A DNA stretch of 64,000 nt from JALYOK01 sp963840785 (GTDB lineage: Bacteria > Pseudomonadota > Gammaproteobacteria > Burkholderiales > JALYOK01). A program made the translations under genes and the position numbers. This document shows positions 35,572-46,823 of this stretch, one piece after another (within the stretch, counting starts at the first letter, position 1; the number at the start of each line of letters is the position of its first letter). The stretch spans positions 496,001 through 560,000 of the forward strand of contig CAWJAF010000003.1 of the NCBI GenBank assembly GCA_963840785.1. Reading direction: 5' to 3'. Below the pieces are notes generated by a model, which was given only the letters and a program-made list of their open reading frames with translations, made no database searches and was not told the DNA's origin.

Positions 35572-37754
35572 GCGCAACTAAATCACGTTCTGATGTTCCT
35601 CTCACCTTAAAAGCGATCCCGTCGCCACGTCCAAAGTATCGCATCGAGTGCCCTGCGTTGGAGTAAACGTCCGGCAATTCAGCGCTACACTCGACTTGTC
35701 AAACGACTCGCAGGAATGGGGCCATCGGAAATTGGGCAACGGGCATCCAAAGATTCTATCGCGAGCGACTTGGTTTAGCGCCCTGGAATATTCGTCAAGC
35801 ATTCACTGAAACTAATCTTGCCAATACCAATGGCTTGGCGCTAGCGATAGGCACGGGCCTCCACCAAAAATTATCTGACCATTTCGATCGCGCGTTTTTC
35901 TTCGGACCTGCTAATCGTGCGGAAATTATTGAGTCGATTCAGCACAATTGCCCTGACGCAAAAGCTCGCGTAACTGAGCTCGCCCAAACGGTCGGAACTA
36001 ATGGTCTGAGTTACCTGGGACTTCAGAGTTCCGATTGTCGCGGGAAAATTTGATTGGCAAGCAGACCCGCAAAGTGGCAAAGGAGCTATGGACGACGGGC
36101 GCTCTGGACGAAGCGGAAGCAATAAGCGCTACTTCTGCAGATGTCAAATACGTTTGGGAAGTTAATCGGCAACAGTTTCTTCCCATCCTAGGGCGTGCAT
36201 ATTGGTTCACAGGGGATACACGCTACGCGCAACACGCTGTCGCGTTAATCGATGATTGGATCACCAAAAATCCCGTTGGCCTGGGCGTTAATTGGTGTAG
36301 TCATCTAGAAGTCGCGATGCGCGCCATTGCATGGATCTGGACTATGCCCTACTTATTGGCGCTACCTGGATTAAGCGAAGCGTTTATTGGTCGATGGCTT
36401 GAAAGTATTGAGGCCCATTTCCACCATCTGTGCCGAAATCTGTCGGTATTTACTGACCCGACGAATCACTTGATCGGGGAGGCGGCCGCTCTGTGGATGT
36501 TATGCGTTTGTTTCCCAGCGCTGCCCGGTGCAAATAAAGAAAGTAAACGAGCCCTGCTGATACTTACCCGCGAAGTCGAACGTCAGATTGCCCCGGATGG
36601 CGTGAATTGCGAACAAGCGACCAGCTATCATCGATTTGTTCTGGATTTTTATTTGCAGATTCTGGTGTTGGCACGACGCAATGGGATCGCTCTTTCACCG
36701 GCCGTTCCCAAGCAGATTGAATCGATGATCGAGTTTGTTGCCGCTATGGCGGGGAGCGACGGGGCCGTACCCATGATTGGCGACAGCGACGACGCTCGAG
36801 GGATGCCCTTTCTCGAACTGGTCGGCTGGGATTTCAAGGACACCCTGTCAACGGGTGCAGTTCTCTTTAAGCGCGAGCGATGGAAGCGATCTGCGGGCGA
36901 TCTCGCCGAAGTTTCCGTTTGGCTCATTGGGGCCGAAGCCATCGATGAATACAAGGCGATGCCTTCTACGGCGAGATCACAAACATCGATCGACTTTCCC
37001 CTCTGGCGGCTACTATTTCTCCGAGAATATCGACTCAACGGGCAACGCTGAACTAATTTTTATGTTGGCCCGCTGGGCCTCTGGCCAAACGCCGCTCACG
37101 GCCACGCGGATGCGTTGAGTATTTTGATTCGTCTCAACGGCAAATTACTGCTAACTGACCCCGGCACAGGCGCCTATTTTGGCGACAAGAACGAGCGAGA
37201 CTATTTCCGTAGCACCTCGGCTCACAATACCGTTACCGTTGACGACTTGGATCAGGCCGATTTATTACGATACATTCAAGTGGGTCAATCCCATGAAAGT
37301 GAGGGTTCTCGAATCTCACTCGGCAAATGGATTCTCCTATTTCGCAGGGCACTCACGATGGCTACCGTCGCTTACGTGCAGGCATAACACATCAGCGTGC
37401 CGTTTTCGCGACGGGTACAAATGGTTGGATCATCGTTGATCATTCGAAGGTAAGGGCCGCCATTCCATCAAACGCCACTTTAATTTTCATCCAGACACGA
37501 AGCTGGAACAGATCGGGCCTCAATCGATTCTTGCTTGGGACCCGATCTGTAATAATGGGCTGCGCTTTGATTTTGCCATTCCGAATAATTCTCCACAAAA
37601 ACATTTTGATGTTACGCAAACTGGATTGTGGTCGGGCCAATATGGTGACATTCAACGCGCACCTCATATGGTCGTCGAAACAGTAGGCGACACCCCAGAG
37701 ATAACACTGCTCACTTTTATCACACCATTTTTTCCGGCCACGAATCGCAACTGA
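35572..37754 (+). CDS. Heparinase II/III-family polysaccharide lyase-like protein (frame-interrupted)
   Basis: The N-terminus is uncertain; family-like sequence starts with RYTRLVKRLAGMGPSEIGQR near 35680, then ERLGLAPWNIRQAF. The long frame 36035-37051 holds the alpha-toroid (VNRQQFLPILGRAYWFTGDT, GVNWCSHLEVAMRAIAWIW, DPTNHLIGEAAALW). Further frames hold HADALSILIRLNGKLLLTDP, FRSTSAHNTVTVDDLDQAD and the beta-sandwich GYRRLRAGITHQRAV. At least four shifts are needed. In exopolysaccharide loci such proteins cleave or edit uronic-acid polymers such as alginate-like chains during export. The neighbouring sugar dehydrogenase supports a uronic-acid polymer. Confidence 0.8.
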
Positions 37755-38060
37755 TGAAGGCGAGCCGATCATTGGAAGGGCAAAAAGTCGAGCGACCACT
37801 CCACTTACGTTTACCAACGACGATCATCGGTCACTCCGGTCATAGTGATTGAAGAATTTAGCTCTCATCAACCCTTCAGGACGAAATCACAATGCCTTCA
37901 GGCCATATCTGTAATGCTCGATTTGCATACTTACACGCACCACGGAAGGATTGGTGCAGCGCGCATTTTTAATTGGCGAAGATGCATTTCTAATTAGCTC
38001 AGAGTTTCAATTGAGTTGTCCGAAACACGAAAAATCCGCCAGTTTCTCAAAGGTCATCCA
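37755..38060. other. Intergenic stretch before glycosyltransferase gene
   Basis: 306 bases without a supported gene. The heparinase-like frame may continue a little into it if another base is missing. Confidence 0.35.
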
Positions 38061-39023
38061 ATGAGGACATCGTTCATTACTTGGTATCCCAGTTGCAGGC
38101 GCAGTGACGCACTCGCTAAAGGCTCGGCGGGGTTTCGCATCTCATCCATCACTTTACTTTCAAGCAGCCTCTCCAAGCGCCTTTCAAATACATACTTCAG
38201 GCGAGAGATACTTTCGGTTATTGCGAAAGGACAATCCGCAATTCATCTTAGTCGCTACGCCGCCTGTGTTCGCTGTGCTGCTGGTTTGGTTGTACTGCCT
38301 GTATCTACCGCGACTCGTTTCATTATTGACGCACATACTGGCATATTCGACGATCCACGGTGGACGTGGTTAAAACCGCTAAGCCGTTTCCTGGCCCGTC
38401 GCGCAGAAACGACAATCGTCACCAACTCTTTTTTGCAACGAGAAGTCGAGAATTGGGGCGCCAAAGCTATAATAATTGGCGATGTTCCGGTAGATTTTCC
38501 AGAAGTTGAACCGGCTGCATTAGGGCCTGGATTCCATGTCGTGGTAATCAACACATTCTCTCAAGACGAGCCGCTCAACGAAATTCTTGCTGCGACAAAG
38601 GAATTATCTGAAGTCCAGTTTCACGTTACGGGAAATCCAAAACATTCGCGTATCCAGTATTTAGAGCCCCTCCCCGCTAACGTACGCCTCACTGGATGGC
38701 TGACCGACGACGAGTATGCTGCTCTTTTACGCGCGGCGGACACCGTGATGTGCCTAACAACTCATGATCATACAATGCAGCGCGGCGCCTATGAGGCAAT
38801 GGCGTTAGACAAGCCTCTGATTACATCTAATTGGGAACTTTTACGGAAGACGTTCTATAATGGAACTATCCATGTAGACGCAGCAGTAAAAGACATCGCG
38901 CGAGCAGTTAATCAAGCCAGACGGGAGCGCGATGACCTAGCACGGGGAATGCAGCAACTGCGGCGGGAGCGTTTGGACATATTTGCGACCAATCTCCAAG
39001 CGCTACAAAAAATCTCAACTTAA
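38061..39023 (+). CDS. GT4-like glycosyltransferase (N-terminal frame breaks)
   Basis: The start is placed at the ATG at 38061 (MRTSFITWYPSCRRSDALA). The residues from about 20 to 90 are in a shifted frame, recognisable as DNPQFILVATPPVFAVLLVW, and the main frame resumes at ATRFIIDAHTGIFDDPRW. The C-terminal half has a GT-B donor domain: HVVVINTFSQDEPLNEILAA, VRLTGWLTDDEYAALLRAAD and the AYEAMALDKPLITSNW acceptor of the EX7E-like motif. It probably adds a sugar to the polysaccharide repeat on the cytoplasmic side. It is followed 13 bases later by the sugar dehydrogenase gene. Confidence 0.75.
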   Translation: MRTSFITWYPSCRRSDALAKGSAGFRISSITLLSSSLSKRLSNTYFRREILSVIAKGQSAIHLSRYAACVRCAAGLVVLPVSTATRFIIDAHTGIFDDPRWTWLKPLSRFLARRAETTIVTNSFLQREVENWGAKAIIIGDVPVDFPEVEPAALGPGFHVVVINTFSQDEPLNEILAATKELSEVQFHVTGNPKHSRIQYLEPLPANVRLTGWLTDDEYAALLRAADTVMCLTTHDHTMQRGAYEAMALDKPLITSNWELLRKTFYNGTIHVDAAVKDIARAVNQARRERDDLARGMQQLRRERLDIFATNLQALQKIST

Positions 39024-39036
39024 AATAATAGACACT

Positions 39037-40356
39037 ATGAAAATAGCCGTTTTCGGACTTGGTTACGTCGGTAGCGTAACCGCCACTCTACTCGCAGAAC
39101 AAGGTAATAAAGTCATCGGGGTTGATATCAACCCCGTCAAGTCAGATCTCATTATGCGTGGTGCAAGCCCGGTGGTCGAGACGGGGTTGCCCGAGCGACT
39201 GTCGGATGCGGTTAAGCAGGGACGCCTTAGCGCCGTTTCTGATGTGAATTTAGCTGATTCCTGGAAAGTGGCGTTTATCTGCGTTGCGACACCATCCGGT
39301 TCTGGCGGTCAACTCGATACAGGCGCGTTGCGTGCCGTTCTGAATCAAATAGGTCGCCAAGTAAGTTCACGTGATGACTACTCGGTCATTGCGATTCGCA
39401 GCACAACGCAACCGCATATTTTGAATGAAGTCGTAATCCCGACGCTGACGCAGGCTTGTGGCTCAGCGCCCGGCGAGAAGTATGGTTTGGTCGTTACGCC
39501 AGAGTTTCTTAGAGAAGGTTCTGCCGTCAGTGATTTTCTCAAACCAGCGTTCACGTTGATTGGCGAATCGGATTCTCGTGCTGGCGATGTTATTGCTGAC
39601 TTGTTTAAGTTCCTCGACGCACCGGTGTTACGTATGAGTCTAGGTGAAGCGGTGATGGTCAAGTACGCTTCCAATGCCTATCACGCGCTAAAGGTTGCAT
39701 TCGCCAACGAAATCGGTTTAATTTGCGCGCGAGATGGCATGGATGGAACAACTGTTATGAAGGCATTTTGCCGCGATACCAAGCTCAACATTGCAGCGAG
39801 CTACTTGATGCCAGGATTTCCGTTCGGCGGCTCATGCTTACCGAAGGATCTACGAGCATTAGGCCATCGAGCAAAACAGTTGGATATTGAAACACCTCTA
39901 CTTAGCGCTATTTTGCCGAGCAACAGAACCTATCTGGAAGAGTGTATTAGATCCGTCTTGGACACGAACCTCCCGCGGATCGGCATATTTGGGATGAGTT
40001 TTAAACCCGGCACCGATGACATGCGTGAGAGCCCAATGATTGCGTTGATCGAGACGTTAATCGGCAAGGGAAAGATGGTGACCATTTACGATAGCAATGT
40101 AAGCCTTGCCCACTTACTTGGCGCGAATCGCGAGTTTATCGAGGCGGTTATCCCACATATTGCGTCGTTAATGAAGTCAAGCATTGAGGAAGTGGTCGAT
40201 AGCTCGGATGTCCTCATTGTCGGCAACTCGAGTACGGAATTTGACCGAATACCTGCGCTAAAGCGTCCTGAGCAAATACTACTGGACTTCAGCAAACCGA
40301 CCGGGGTGTTGGGGGGCAAACGAATTGGGCTAAGTACAGCGTCCTATGCAAGCTAA
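39037..40356 (+). CDS. GDP-mannose 6-dehydrogenase (AlgD)-like / UDP-glucose dehydrogenase family
   Basis: The start is the ATG at 39037 (MKIAVFGLGYVGSVTATLLA), giving 439 residues as in AlgD. The NAD-binding GxGxxG is at the N-terminus. The catalytic Cys is in GGSCLPKDLRALGHRAKQ, and the segment YASNAYHALKVAFANEIG is typical. The C-terminal domain (GMSFKPGTDDMRESPMIALI) is complete. The enzyme oxidises a nucleotide sugar twice to the uronic acid with two NAD+. The LRAL form of the motif and AlgD-like length favour GDP-mannose over UDP-glucose, but this is not certain. It supplies uronic acid to the polymer. Confidence 0.85.
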   Translation: MKIAVFGLGYVGSVTATLLAEQGNKVIGVDINPVKSDLIMRGASPVVETGLPERLSDAVKQGRLSAVSDVNLADSWKVAFICVATPSGSGGQLDTGALRAVLNQIGRQVSSRDDYSVIAIRSTTQPHILNEVVIPTLTQACGSAPGEKYGLVVTPEFLREGSAVSDFLKPAFTLIGESDSRAGDVIADLFKFLDAPVLRMSLGEAVMVKYASNAYHALKVAFANEIGLICARDGMDGTTVMKAFCRDTKLNIAASYLMPGFPFGGSCLPKDLRALGHRAKQLDIETPLLSAILPSNRTYLEECIRSVLDTNLPRIGIFGMSFKPGTDDMRESPMIALIETLIGKGKMVTIYDSNVSLAHLLGANREFIEAVIPHIASLMKSSIEEVVDSSDVLIVGNSSTEFDRIPALKRPEQILLDFSKPTGVLGGKRIGLSTASYAS

Positions 40357-40564
40357 GGCAAACTGAAGAGCGCTAGCAGTGGCTCCAGCGTGCGGAACAA
40401 GTAGAGATCTGTCCACCTTGCGTGCTGACAAGATTGCTATGTCGCCAGAATGAGTCGGCAAGCGCTGGAAATTGGTTACTCGCTCAATCTCATCCACTGA
40501 GTTGCTAACTCTCTGCATGCCAGAAATACACTCTCGGCAGAGGTAATTCGCCAGTTGAATCACG

Positions 40565-41656
40565 ATGACAAACATTGCTAAAAAAATATTGCAAATTAGC
40601 CCATTCGAACCGCCAGCATCCGGTTGGACGAAGCGCATTAAGTTACTTCGCAGCGTCATTGAGGATAATGGTGGTATTTGCGAAATACTGGATATTGGGC
40701 CGAGCCGAAAACTTGAACGTCCCGGCTGTGTTAGCGTCCAAAGTGGCATGGACTATCTAAAGAAGCTATTCCAATTTTCCCGTCAAGGTTTTACATTTCA
40801 TTGTCACATTAACGCAGAATATTTTCGTGGCCTGCTGTTGGCGCTGGCGGCGTGCTTCATCGCTCGGCTGTTCGGCAATCGAGTTTTAACAACGTTTCAT
40901 GGAGGCGTAAAGCAACGCGACCTTGAGGGTTGGCGGCAAGTTTTTGTCAGGCCATTTTTCTGGCTCATATTTTCGCTTTCTGACAGTATCATCTGCAACA
41001 GCGCGTCGGAGAAGCGTGTTTTATCAAAATTCCAAAAGAGTTCCAAGATTTTCGCAATTCCAGCGTTTTCTAAGCAATACCTTGAATACGAAACGAGTGA
41101 GCTGAGTTCCGATGTTGCGTTTTTCATCAGTAATCGAGCGCCCGTCATTTCCGTGTACTTGTGCTTTCGGGAAGGTTTTTTTGCGAACGTTGTTATCAAC
41201 GCAATTTCGCAGCTTGTGCGCGATTGGCCGCAGTTGGGCCTAGTGATTGTCGGCACTGGGGATGAAATCGACCAGTTTCGAGAACAGACAATTAAAGGGA
41301 ATATTCAAGCCAATATTTGTCTTGCTGGCGATATGGGGCACAGCCCCTTTATGACACTTATTTCCAAAAGCGCTTTTCATCTGCGTACGCCGATTACCGA
41401 TGGAGTTTCTGCGACGGTATTAGAGGCGCTGTCGCTGGGCGTACCCGTTGTTGCAAGCGACAATGGTAATCGACCACCCTCCGTGATCACTTACACTGCA
41501 GACGATCCCCAAGACTTGACGAGAGTGATGGATTCCACGCTAAAAAAACTTCCTCAAATTGTCGAATCCTTAACGCCGCCAGTAATCGAAGACACGGCCG
41601 GCCTCGAGGTGAAGCTCATATTTGGCGACACCGCCGCCGTCGGCGCGCATTTTTGA
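40565..41656 (+). CDS. GT4-like glycosyltransferase
   Basis: A 363-residue GT-B protein. The N-terminal half has an ISPFEPPASGWTKRIKLL block and RVLTTFHGGVKQRDLEGW; the C-terminal half has QLGLVIVGTGDEIDQFRE, ICLAGDMGHSPFMTLISKS and the donor motif DGVSATVLEALSLGVPVVAS. It probably transfers a hexose or uronic acid to the lipid-linked repeat. The last 20 residues (LEVKLIFGDTAAVGAHF) look less family-like, so a small shift near the end is possible. Gap of 209 bases from the dehydrogenase gene. Confidence 0.8.
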   Translation: MTNIAKKILQISPFEPPASGWTKRIKLLRSVIEDNGGICEILDIGPSRKLERPGCVSVQSGMDYLKKLFQFSRQGFTFHCHINAEYFRGLLLALAACFIARLFGNRVLTTFHGGVKQRDLEGWRQVFVRPFFWLIFSLSDSIICNSASEKRVLSKFQKSSKIFAIPAFSKQYLEYETSELSSDVAFFISNRAPVISVYLCFREGFFANVVINAISQLVRDWPQLGLVIVGTGDEIDQFREQTIKGNIQANICLAGDMGHSPFMTLISKSAFHLRTPITDGVSATVLEALSLGVPVVASDNGNRPPSVITYTADDPQDLTRVMDSTLKKLPQIVESLTPPVIEDTAGLEVKLIFGDTAAVGAHF

Positions 41657-41728
41657 CTTTAACCCTTGCGGTGAGCAAACCGATGTTGAACTCACCTAAC
41701 GAACAAACGACGCTCCTAAGGAGATTAT

Positions 41729-42501
41729 GTGAAAACCGAAAACAATATGCCACATCCCGATCACGGCACGACACCTCCGTGGACGCTGTTACTTTTTATG
41801 ATGACCTTTGGGCGAATACTAAGCGCGTTGACCAACATCACAAATGCCGCATCTTAGCTATTGAGCGAACGCTTGCGAAATTGCCAAGAAGAAACAATGA
41901 AACTCAACATATTCTTGAATTAGGCTCCGGCAGTGGAATCGTTGCAGCGGTGTTGGCTCGTTACGGCACCGTAACAGGCGTTGACCAATCAAGCGTTGGC
42001 GTTGATATATCCAAAAAAAACGTTTCGGGTGGCACCTTCGTCGTTGGGACCCTGCCGGACATTCCTGTCAATCGCAATGATTTCGATGTTTGTGTTATGA
42101 CTCAAGTCATTGAGCACCTGTCACCCGCAGCGCAGCGCGAAGTGCTTCGAAATGCACTAACAAAAGTGAATTCTGGTGGCTCTATAATAGTCACTACGCC
42201 AAATAAACCGGTCTCCAACGCCATGCGTTTTGCTCGCGGCGAATTGCAACCGATCGAGAATTGGTTCAACGCCAAAGAATTGGAAGACTTACTAAAAGAG
42301 TCAGGCTGGAACGTCAAAGAAACTTCATTTGCCTTCAGTTTCTTTCCGGTCGCCTCTAGTCGATTTATCGTCGTACGTGCGCTTCGCTATTTGGCATATG
42401 ACTTACTTGGTATGCGCGGCCCGATCGAAAAGCTAATGGAAAATAGACCACGGGGAGATACAATCGTGACTTACTGCGACAAGGCCTTAAGTAGCTTCTA
42501 A
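41729..42501 (+). CDS. Class I SAM-dependent methyltransferase (possible N-terminal frame break)
   Basis: The GTG at 41729 follows AAGGAG and opens VKTENNMPHPDHGT; one missing base near 41780 joins the main frame at TSVDAVTFYDDLWANTKR. Without the shift the frame would start at 41683 or 41653 with an unnatural N-terminus. Motif I is HILELGSGSGIVAAVLARYG, then VTGVDQSS, DFDVCVMTQVIEHL and GGSIIVTTPNKP. It is a small-molecule or sugar O- or N-methyltransferase, probably decorating the polysaccharide. It lies about 70 bases after a glycosyltransferase gene in the same direction. Confidence 0.8.
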
Positions 42502-42509
42502 ATTACGCC

Positions 42510-42533
42510 GCCGCGGTTTCATTCTCGCGCGGC
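42510..42533. terminator. Short GC hairpin between convergent genes
   Basis: GCCGCG pairs with CGCGGC over a 12-base loop, between the methyltransferase stop and the beta-helix gene stop. The T-run is weak, so termination is uncertain. Confidence 0.35.
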
Positions 42534-42538
42534 ATTGA

Positions 42539-44367
42539 TCAGGGACGTGCCCTTAAATTTTTTGGCGCATTAAGGACTTTGGGGCTAGGTTGCGCGCTCG
42601 AGGTGGTTTCATACGCGCCAATGTCAGGCGCACCTCCATGCAAAACTCGCTCGCCATTGGACCGCGAATACAGCCATACCATATCGCCCTTCTTGCGAAC
42701 GATGGGATTAGCAAGTGTTACAGCGCGCGCGGAATGGTTGACCGAACGAATCTGGACAGTGTTCGCAACGTTTCCCACGGCAATCCAGTCAGCGATAACG
42801 CCCGGGATCCCCATACCATCTTGGAAAAATCGCGAGTCATCGACAATTAATATGGTACCGGACAAAGTATCAACAGCTGAAACCTGAGTTAACGGGGCTC
42901 CTGCGTCAATATACCTATTCCCGACGGGCAATTTGAAGTTATCTGTCGCATAACTCATAAATCCTGGTGACGCATCGTAAACGTTTGAGAATCCGTTCCA
43001 AGTTCCAAAATCAGGATCTACGCATTTACGTAAAGCTCTTACTGCACCTGAAAGAGTCCGCTCCCCGTTCTTACTTAAAATAAATTTTTCCTGTTCGGTA
43101 CCATTAGGATTGCCGAAAACATTTCTCACAAAGCGATCATTCGTTATCTGACTTGCATCCCAATAACAGCACGAGATTATTCCACCGGCAGGCGAGCTCG
43201 TACCATATATAAAGTTATTTACAAATATCCCCCTCCCTATCGTTGCGCCCGCGGCCGTACCAAAATCGAGAACCCCGATCGGCGTGCCGTTATTCTTGAC
43301 AATCGTGTTGTTATAAATTCGGTTATGCAAGGCACTTTGGCGCTCCCGTCCACCCAACCGACAACACAAAGCCTCCCAGAGCTTGATTGTCGTTATCCGT
43401 AGTACCGCCTTTTGTAATCACATTGTGGCGAAAAATGCTGTCGGATCCGGAATACTGGACGGCGTTCCCGGATTCGTTGTCGATGACTCCACTGATTTTC
43501 CGCCACTGGCGGAGATATAATTGCCCTCGACGAGATGCGCATAGGGCCCAGGATTGCTGTAAAGCTGCAGTGCCGTGTGCTCCGGAATTGCTAATAATGT
43601 TATTCCGAATCATGTTGTGGTGAGGAACGGAAACAGTAAACGAACCGACATTCAGAGCTACGTGACGGGCATTAAGAATCGTATTGCCATTCAATCAGGT
43701 TGTGATGGGCGTTCGCTGCGAGATGGATAGTGTCTTCGGTGTATTGTGCTTTTCGATCCGATACGACCAACGACATAGGAATTGCTCAGCACGTTATATT
43801 TGGATTCCGTTTCTGCCCCATATAAATAATTGAATAGAAAGACACTTCCCCCTTTAGCCGTTTGGGTAGAGCCATCAAGATATACCGAATTAACGACGTT
43901 ATACTGGCCATTGGTAAAATTCCCTAGAGCAACAATCACTTTTGCGCCAGGTGTAACCCGAAAAAATTGATTTACTCCATCCACAGTTAAGTAACTACGC
44001 CCTCCGAGAGCGATCGCGCCCACATCCTCGGCGCTACCGTTGCTGATATTACCAATTGCGGTCAAGATCACCGGGCCATCACCTAGTGCCTTATATATGA
44101 TGCGCGCGGCATCGCTAGTTCCGCTGCGGGCTGGACGAATCTGATCTCCATAGCTTCCCGAACTAATGAAAACGGTATCCCCAGCATTCAAACTTGCGTT
44201 GGCCTTTGAGATTGTGCGCCACGCCTCAGTAGTGGATATCCCTGAGTTGGTATCGCTCCCGAAGGTGCCACATAGAATGTGTCGGCAAACGCTCCTGTTA
44301 AGACACGGGTGAAGATTAAACTAAAGAAGATCGCCTTACTGAATCCTAACAATTTTTGTATTTTCAT
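42539..44367 (-). CDS. Secreted right-handed parallel beta-helix protein (frame-interrupted)
   Basis: Four overlapping frames make one protein of about 600 residues. A signal peptide (ISKAIFF-like SLIFTRVLTGAFA) precedes DTFYVAPSG, then LNAGDTVFISSGSYGDQIRP, GRSYLTVDGVNQFFRV, repeats such as HNMIRNNIISNSG and SIFRHNVITKGG, and a C-terminal VDTLSGTILIVDDSRFF and KGDMVWLYSRSNGERVL. The YVAPSGSD start and Asn-rich repeats are typical of pectate-lyase-like or C5-epimerase-like beta-helices in uronic-acid polysaccharide loci. It may cleave or epimerise the exported polymer. Breaks lie near 44200, 43710 and 43350. Confidence 0.75.
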
Positions 44368-44593
44368 CAATGATGTTACCTGTTAAATGGAATTGTCCAA
44401 TTTTGCCGGCAAACGAGTTACGATCGCAAAGTCGGCTCATGCTAACTTCTAGCTTTTGAGTGGCCGCCATGCGAAATAGTACAAAGTCACATTTAACGAG
44501 CGCTTTTTTTTGCGAGATGCTTTCAAACAAAATCCTCGGTCACGTCAATATTGTACCAAGCATTCAACATCAATTGTCCTACAAAGACTGTTA

Positions 44594-46567
44594 CTAATGA
44601 CCCCATTGCTTGCCGATCTCCTTTATCCAGAATGGGGATAGAGTTTTTGTAATATGACCATTGTCGAAATAGACTGGACTCCCATCGACGACAATTGAGC
44701 AAAACTCTGCATCACATAACGCGGCGGAGGGAGAGAACGACTTAGCAACATTGATATTGTTATCTTTCAACGCACGGAAAAAATAGTCATAGGTGGAATA
44801 ATATTCATCGCGACGAATGCGAATATCAGTGGCATCACCTGTCAATGCAGCCCTAGCAAGGACAATCGGAACATTTCCTCTCGCACCAGGAAGCGGCTCC
44901 CACACGTAGATTTCCTTGCCCATTTTTCGCAAACGGCGTAAGGTCGTGGCAAACCGACTTTCGAATAGAGCCATCGATTCCTTTTTGGAAGATTCAACGT
45001 CGGGCAATTCGGAAAGCCTGCCTTCTAGAGCTTGGCGCCACGTGGAGACCAGAATGACCTTTCTGATATCCGTATCGTTACTGAGGAATTTGGCGACTGC
45101 GTTATTGAACGCAAAACATGCACCCTTGTCCCGTTTAATATGTACCCCGATCACAGGGGGGCAGGAATGCAAATATATGAACAGACCAGACTGCCCATTC
45201 TGGCTCAACCAGTTTTCAAATATCTCGTGCGCTGCCCAAGTGTGGGAATCGCCATATACGATCCAGGTTGGCGGTTGAGTGGAAAGACCGATATGGCAGA
45301 AGTCCTTCCTATTTTCCAGCGTACCGCCCGAAAACTGACACTCAATTAACGGTACGGTCTTATCGTTGACGAAATTCGCAATTCGCAGAACATTTTCTGG
45401 GTAACGATTGGGTAATCCGTGCGTTAGCTGGACGGTAAGAAAAACAACGAGTGTCGCGGCTAAGCCCGCGAAGTACCCTAGTTTCATGCTGCGATCAGAT
45501 CGTAAAGAGCGTCGACGCCGAACAGGATCTTCGATCCCATGATAAATAAATGCTGCAACTACAACACACACGAAGAACATGGTCCAACGCAAAACAAGCG
45601 AGTAGCCTTCGCCAAAAACGCTACCAGAAAGAACATTGATAGGCCAATGCACGAGATAAAGTGAGTACGAAATTCTTCCAATATAAACAATTGGCGCTAG
45701 ACTGAGAACCCGCGAAACATATGAAGGCTCCTCCCTTCCCGCCAAGATCAGGCACGTTGCGCCGACAACAGGTAGCAGGGCAAAAAACCCCGGAAACTGG
45801 ATCGTATCCTGATGGCCGAGGACAGCCGCCAAAATGAGCGCGACACCAATTACTCCCAGTAGCTCTTTCGTAATTTCATGAAGGCCCGCTCGCAGAGATA
45901 GGAACGGTATCAGCGCGCCTGCCAGGAGTTCCCATGCGCGCGTTGGTAGCAAATAAAAAGTCGCCTCGGGCTTGTCATAGACGAGGAGAACATTCAAGAC
46001 AAATGAAATACAGAAACCCAAGCACAAAAAGCGCCAAAAATGTTTTTTCTGGTACCGATAAATTAGCAATATCGACAGCGGATAGAGCAGGTAGAATTGT
46101 TCCTCTAAGGCCAATGACCAATTGTGCAGAAGGAAAACATCCGACGCGCTCAAGCCGAAATAACTGACGCTTTTCCAATAATAAATGTTAGCGACGTAAA
46201 GCTGTGAAAATAATATCTGTCTTGATAGCTCTAGGAGATCAGTTGGAAATAATAGGGCTAATCCCGCAATCAACGTTAGCAACAGTACGGCGAAGAGCGC
46301 CGGTGCAAGGCGCCGAATTCTGTTCAGGTAGAAGGTGCCGATGGAAAACGATCCGTTTTCGAGCTGTTTCTTGACGACGGATGTAATTAAGTACCCGGAG
46401 ATAACGAAGAAAACATCCACACCGATGAAGCCCGACTTGCCTCCAGGCACCAGATCAAAATGAAACACTAGTACGAGGAGAACGGCAATCGCGCGTAGCC
46501 CGTCAATATCGGGCCGATATGTCATAGAATGAAGATCGCGATTTGGCGCACTGTCGAAATTTTGCAT
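44594..46567 (-). CDS. OafA/YrhL-type acyltransferase with SGNH domain
   Basis: An intact 657-residue protein. The first 380 residues form the Acyl_transf_3 membrane domain: YRPDIDGLRAIAVLLVLVFH, GVDVFFVISGYLITSVV, HNWSLALEEQFYLLYPL and IGRISYSLYLVHWPIN. The C-terminal SGNH-like domain has GDSHTWAAHE and FDNGHITK with the Asp-His pair. It moves acyl groups across the membrane to acetylate the polysaccharide. It is monocistronic on the minus strand. Such fused enzymes are usual for O-antigen and EPS O-acetylation. Confidence 0.9.
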   Translation of the reverse strand: MQNFDSAPNRDLHSMTYRPDIDGLRAIAVLLVLVFHFDLVPGGKSGFIGVDVFFVISGYLITSVVKKQLENGSFSIGTFYLNRIRRLAPALFAVLLLTLIAGLALLFPTDLLELSRQILFSQLYVANIYYWKSVSYFGLSASDVFLLHNWSLALEEQFYLLYPLSILLIYRYQKKHFWRFLCLGFCISFVLNVLLVYDKPEATFYLLPTRAWELLAGALIPFLSLRAGLHEITKELLGVIGVALILAAVLGHQDTIQFPGFFALLPVVGATCLILAGREEPSYVSRVLSLAPIVYIGRISYSLYLVHWPINVLSGSVFGEGYSLVLRWTMFFVCVVVAAFIYHGIEDPVRRRRSLRSDRSMKLGYFAGLAATLVVFLTVQLTHGLPNRYPENVLRIANFVNDKTVPLIECQFSGGTLENRKDFCHIGLSTQPPTWIVYGDSHTWAAHEIFENWLSQNGQSGLFIYLHSCPPVIGVHIKRDKGACFAFNNAVAKFLSNDTDIRKVILVSTWRQALEGRLSELPDVESSKKESMALFESRFATTLRRLRKMGKEIYVWEPLPGARGNVPIVLARAALTGDATDIRIRRDEYYSTYDYFFRALKDNNINVAKSFSPSAALCDAEFCSIVVDGSPVYFDNGHITKTLSPFWIKEIGKQWGH

Positions 46568-46823
46568 CGAAGTATCGTGACCGTACCGTAAAAATAATTT
46601 TCCATGGCGCCAAACAAAGATAAGAAATCAGAACAAACTATTAGGTTGATGCGTTCTGATCATCCGTTCTAGCTACATAATAATAGGCACCCAGGCCGTA
46701 GTTTGGTGAAAAATAGGGTTTTCAAACACGCCCTGCGGAGTTGTTGTGGACCGCATCTGCGCGAGCAGTTGTGTCAATCTCAGCGCTCGTGCGAGCGCCG
46801 ACTGCATTGCTCAACTAGCACAG

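Noticed and set aside
35602..35802. Minus-strand frame of 66 codons before the heparinase-like gene
   Set aside because: It lies opposite sequence that reads as the N-terminus of the heparinase family on the plus strand.
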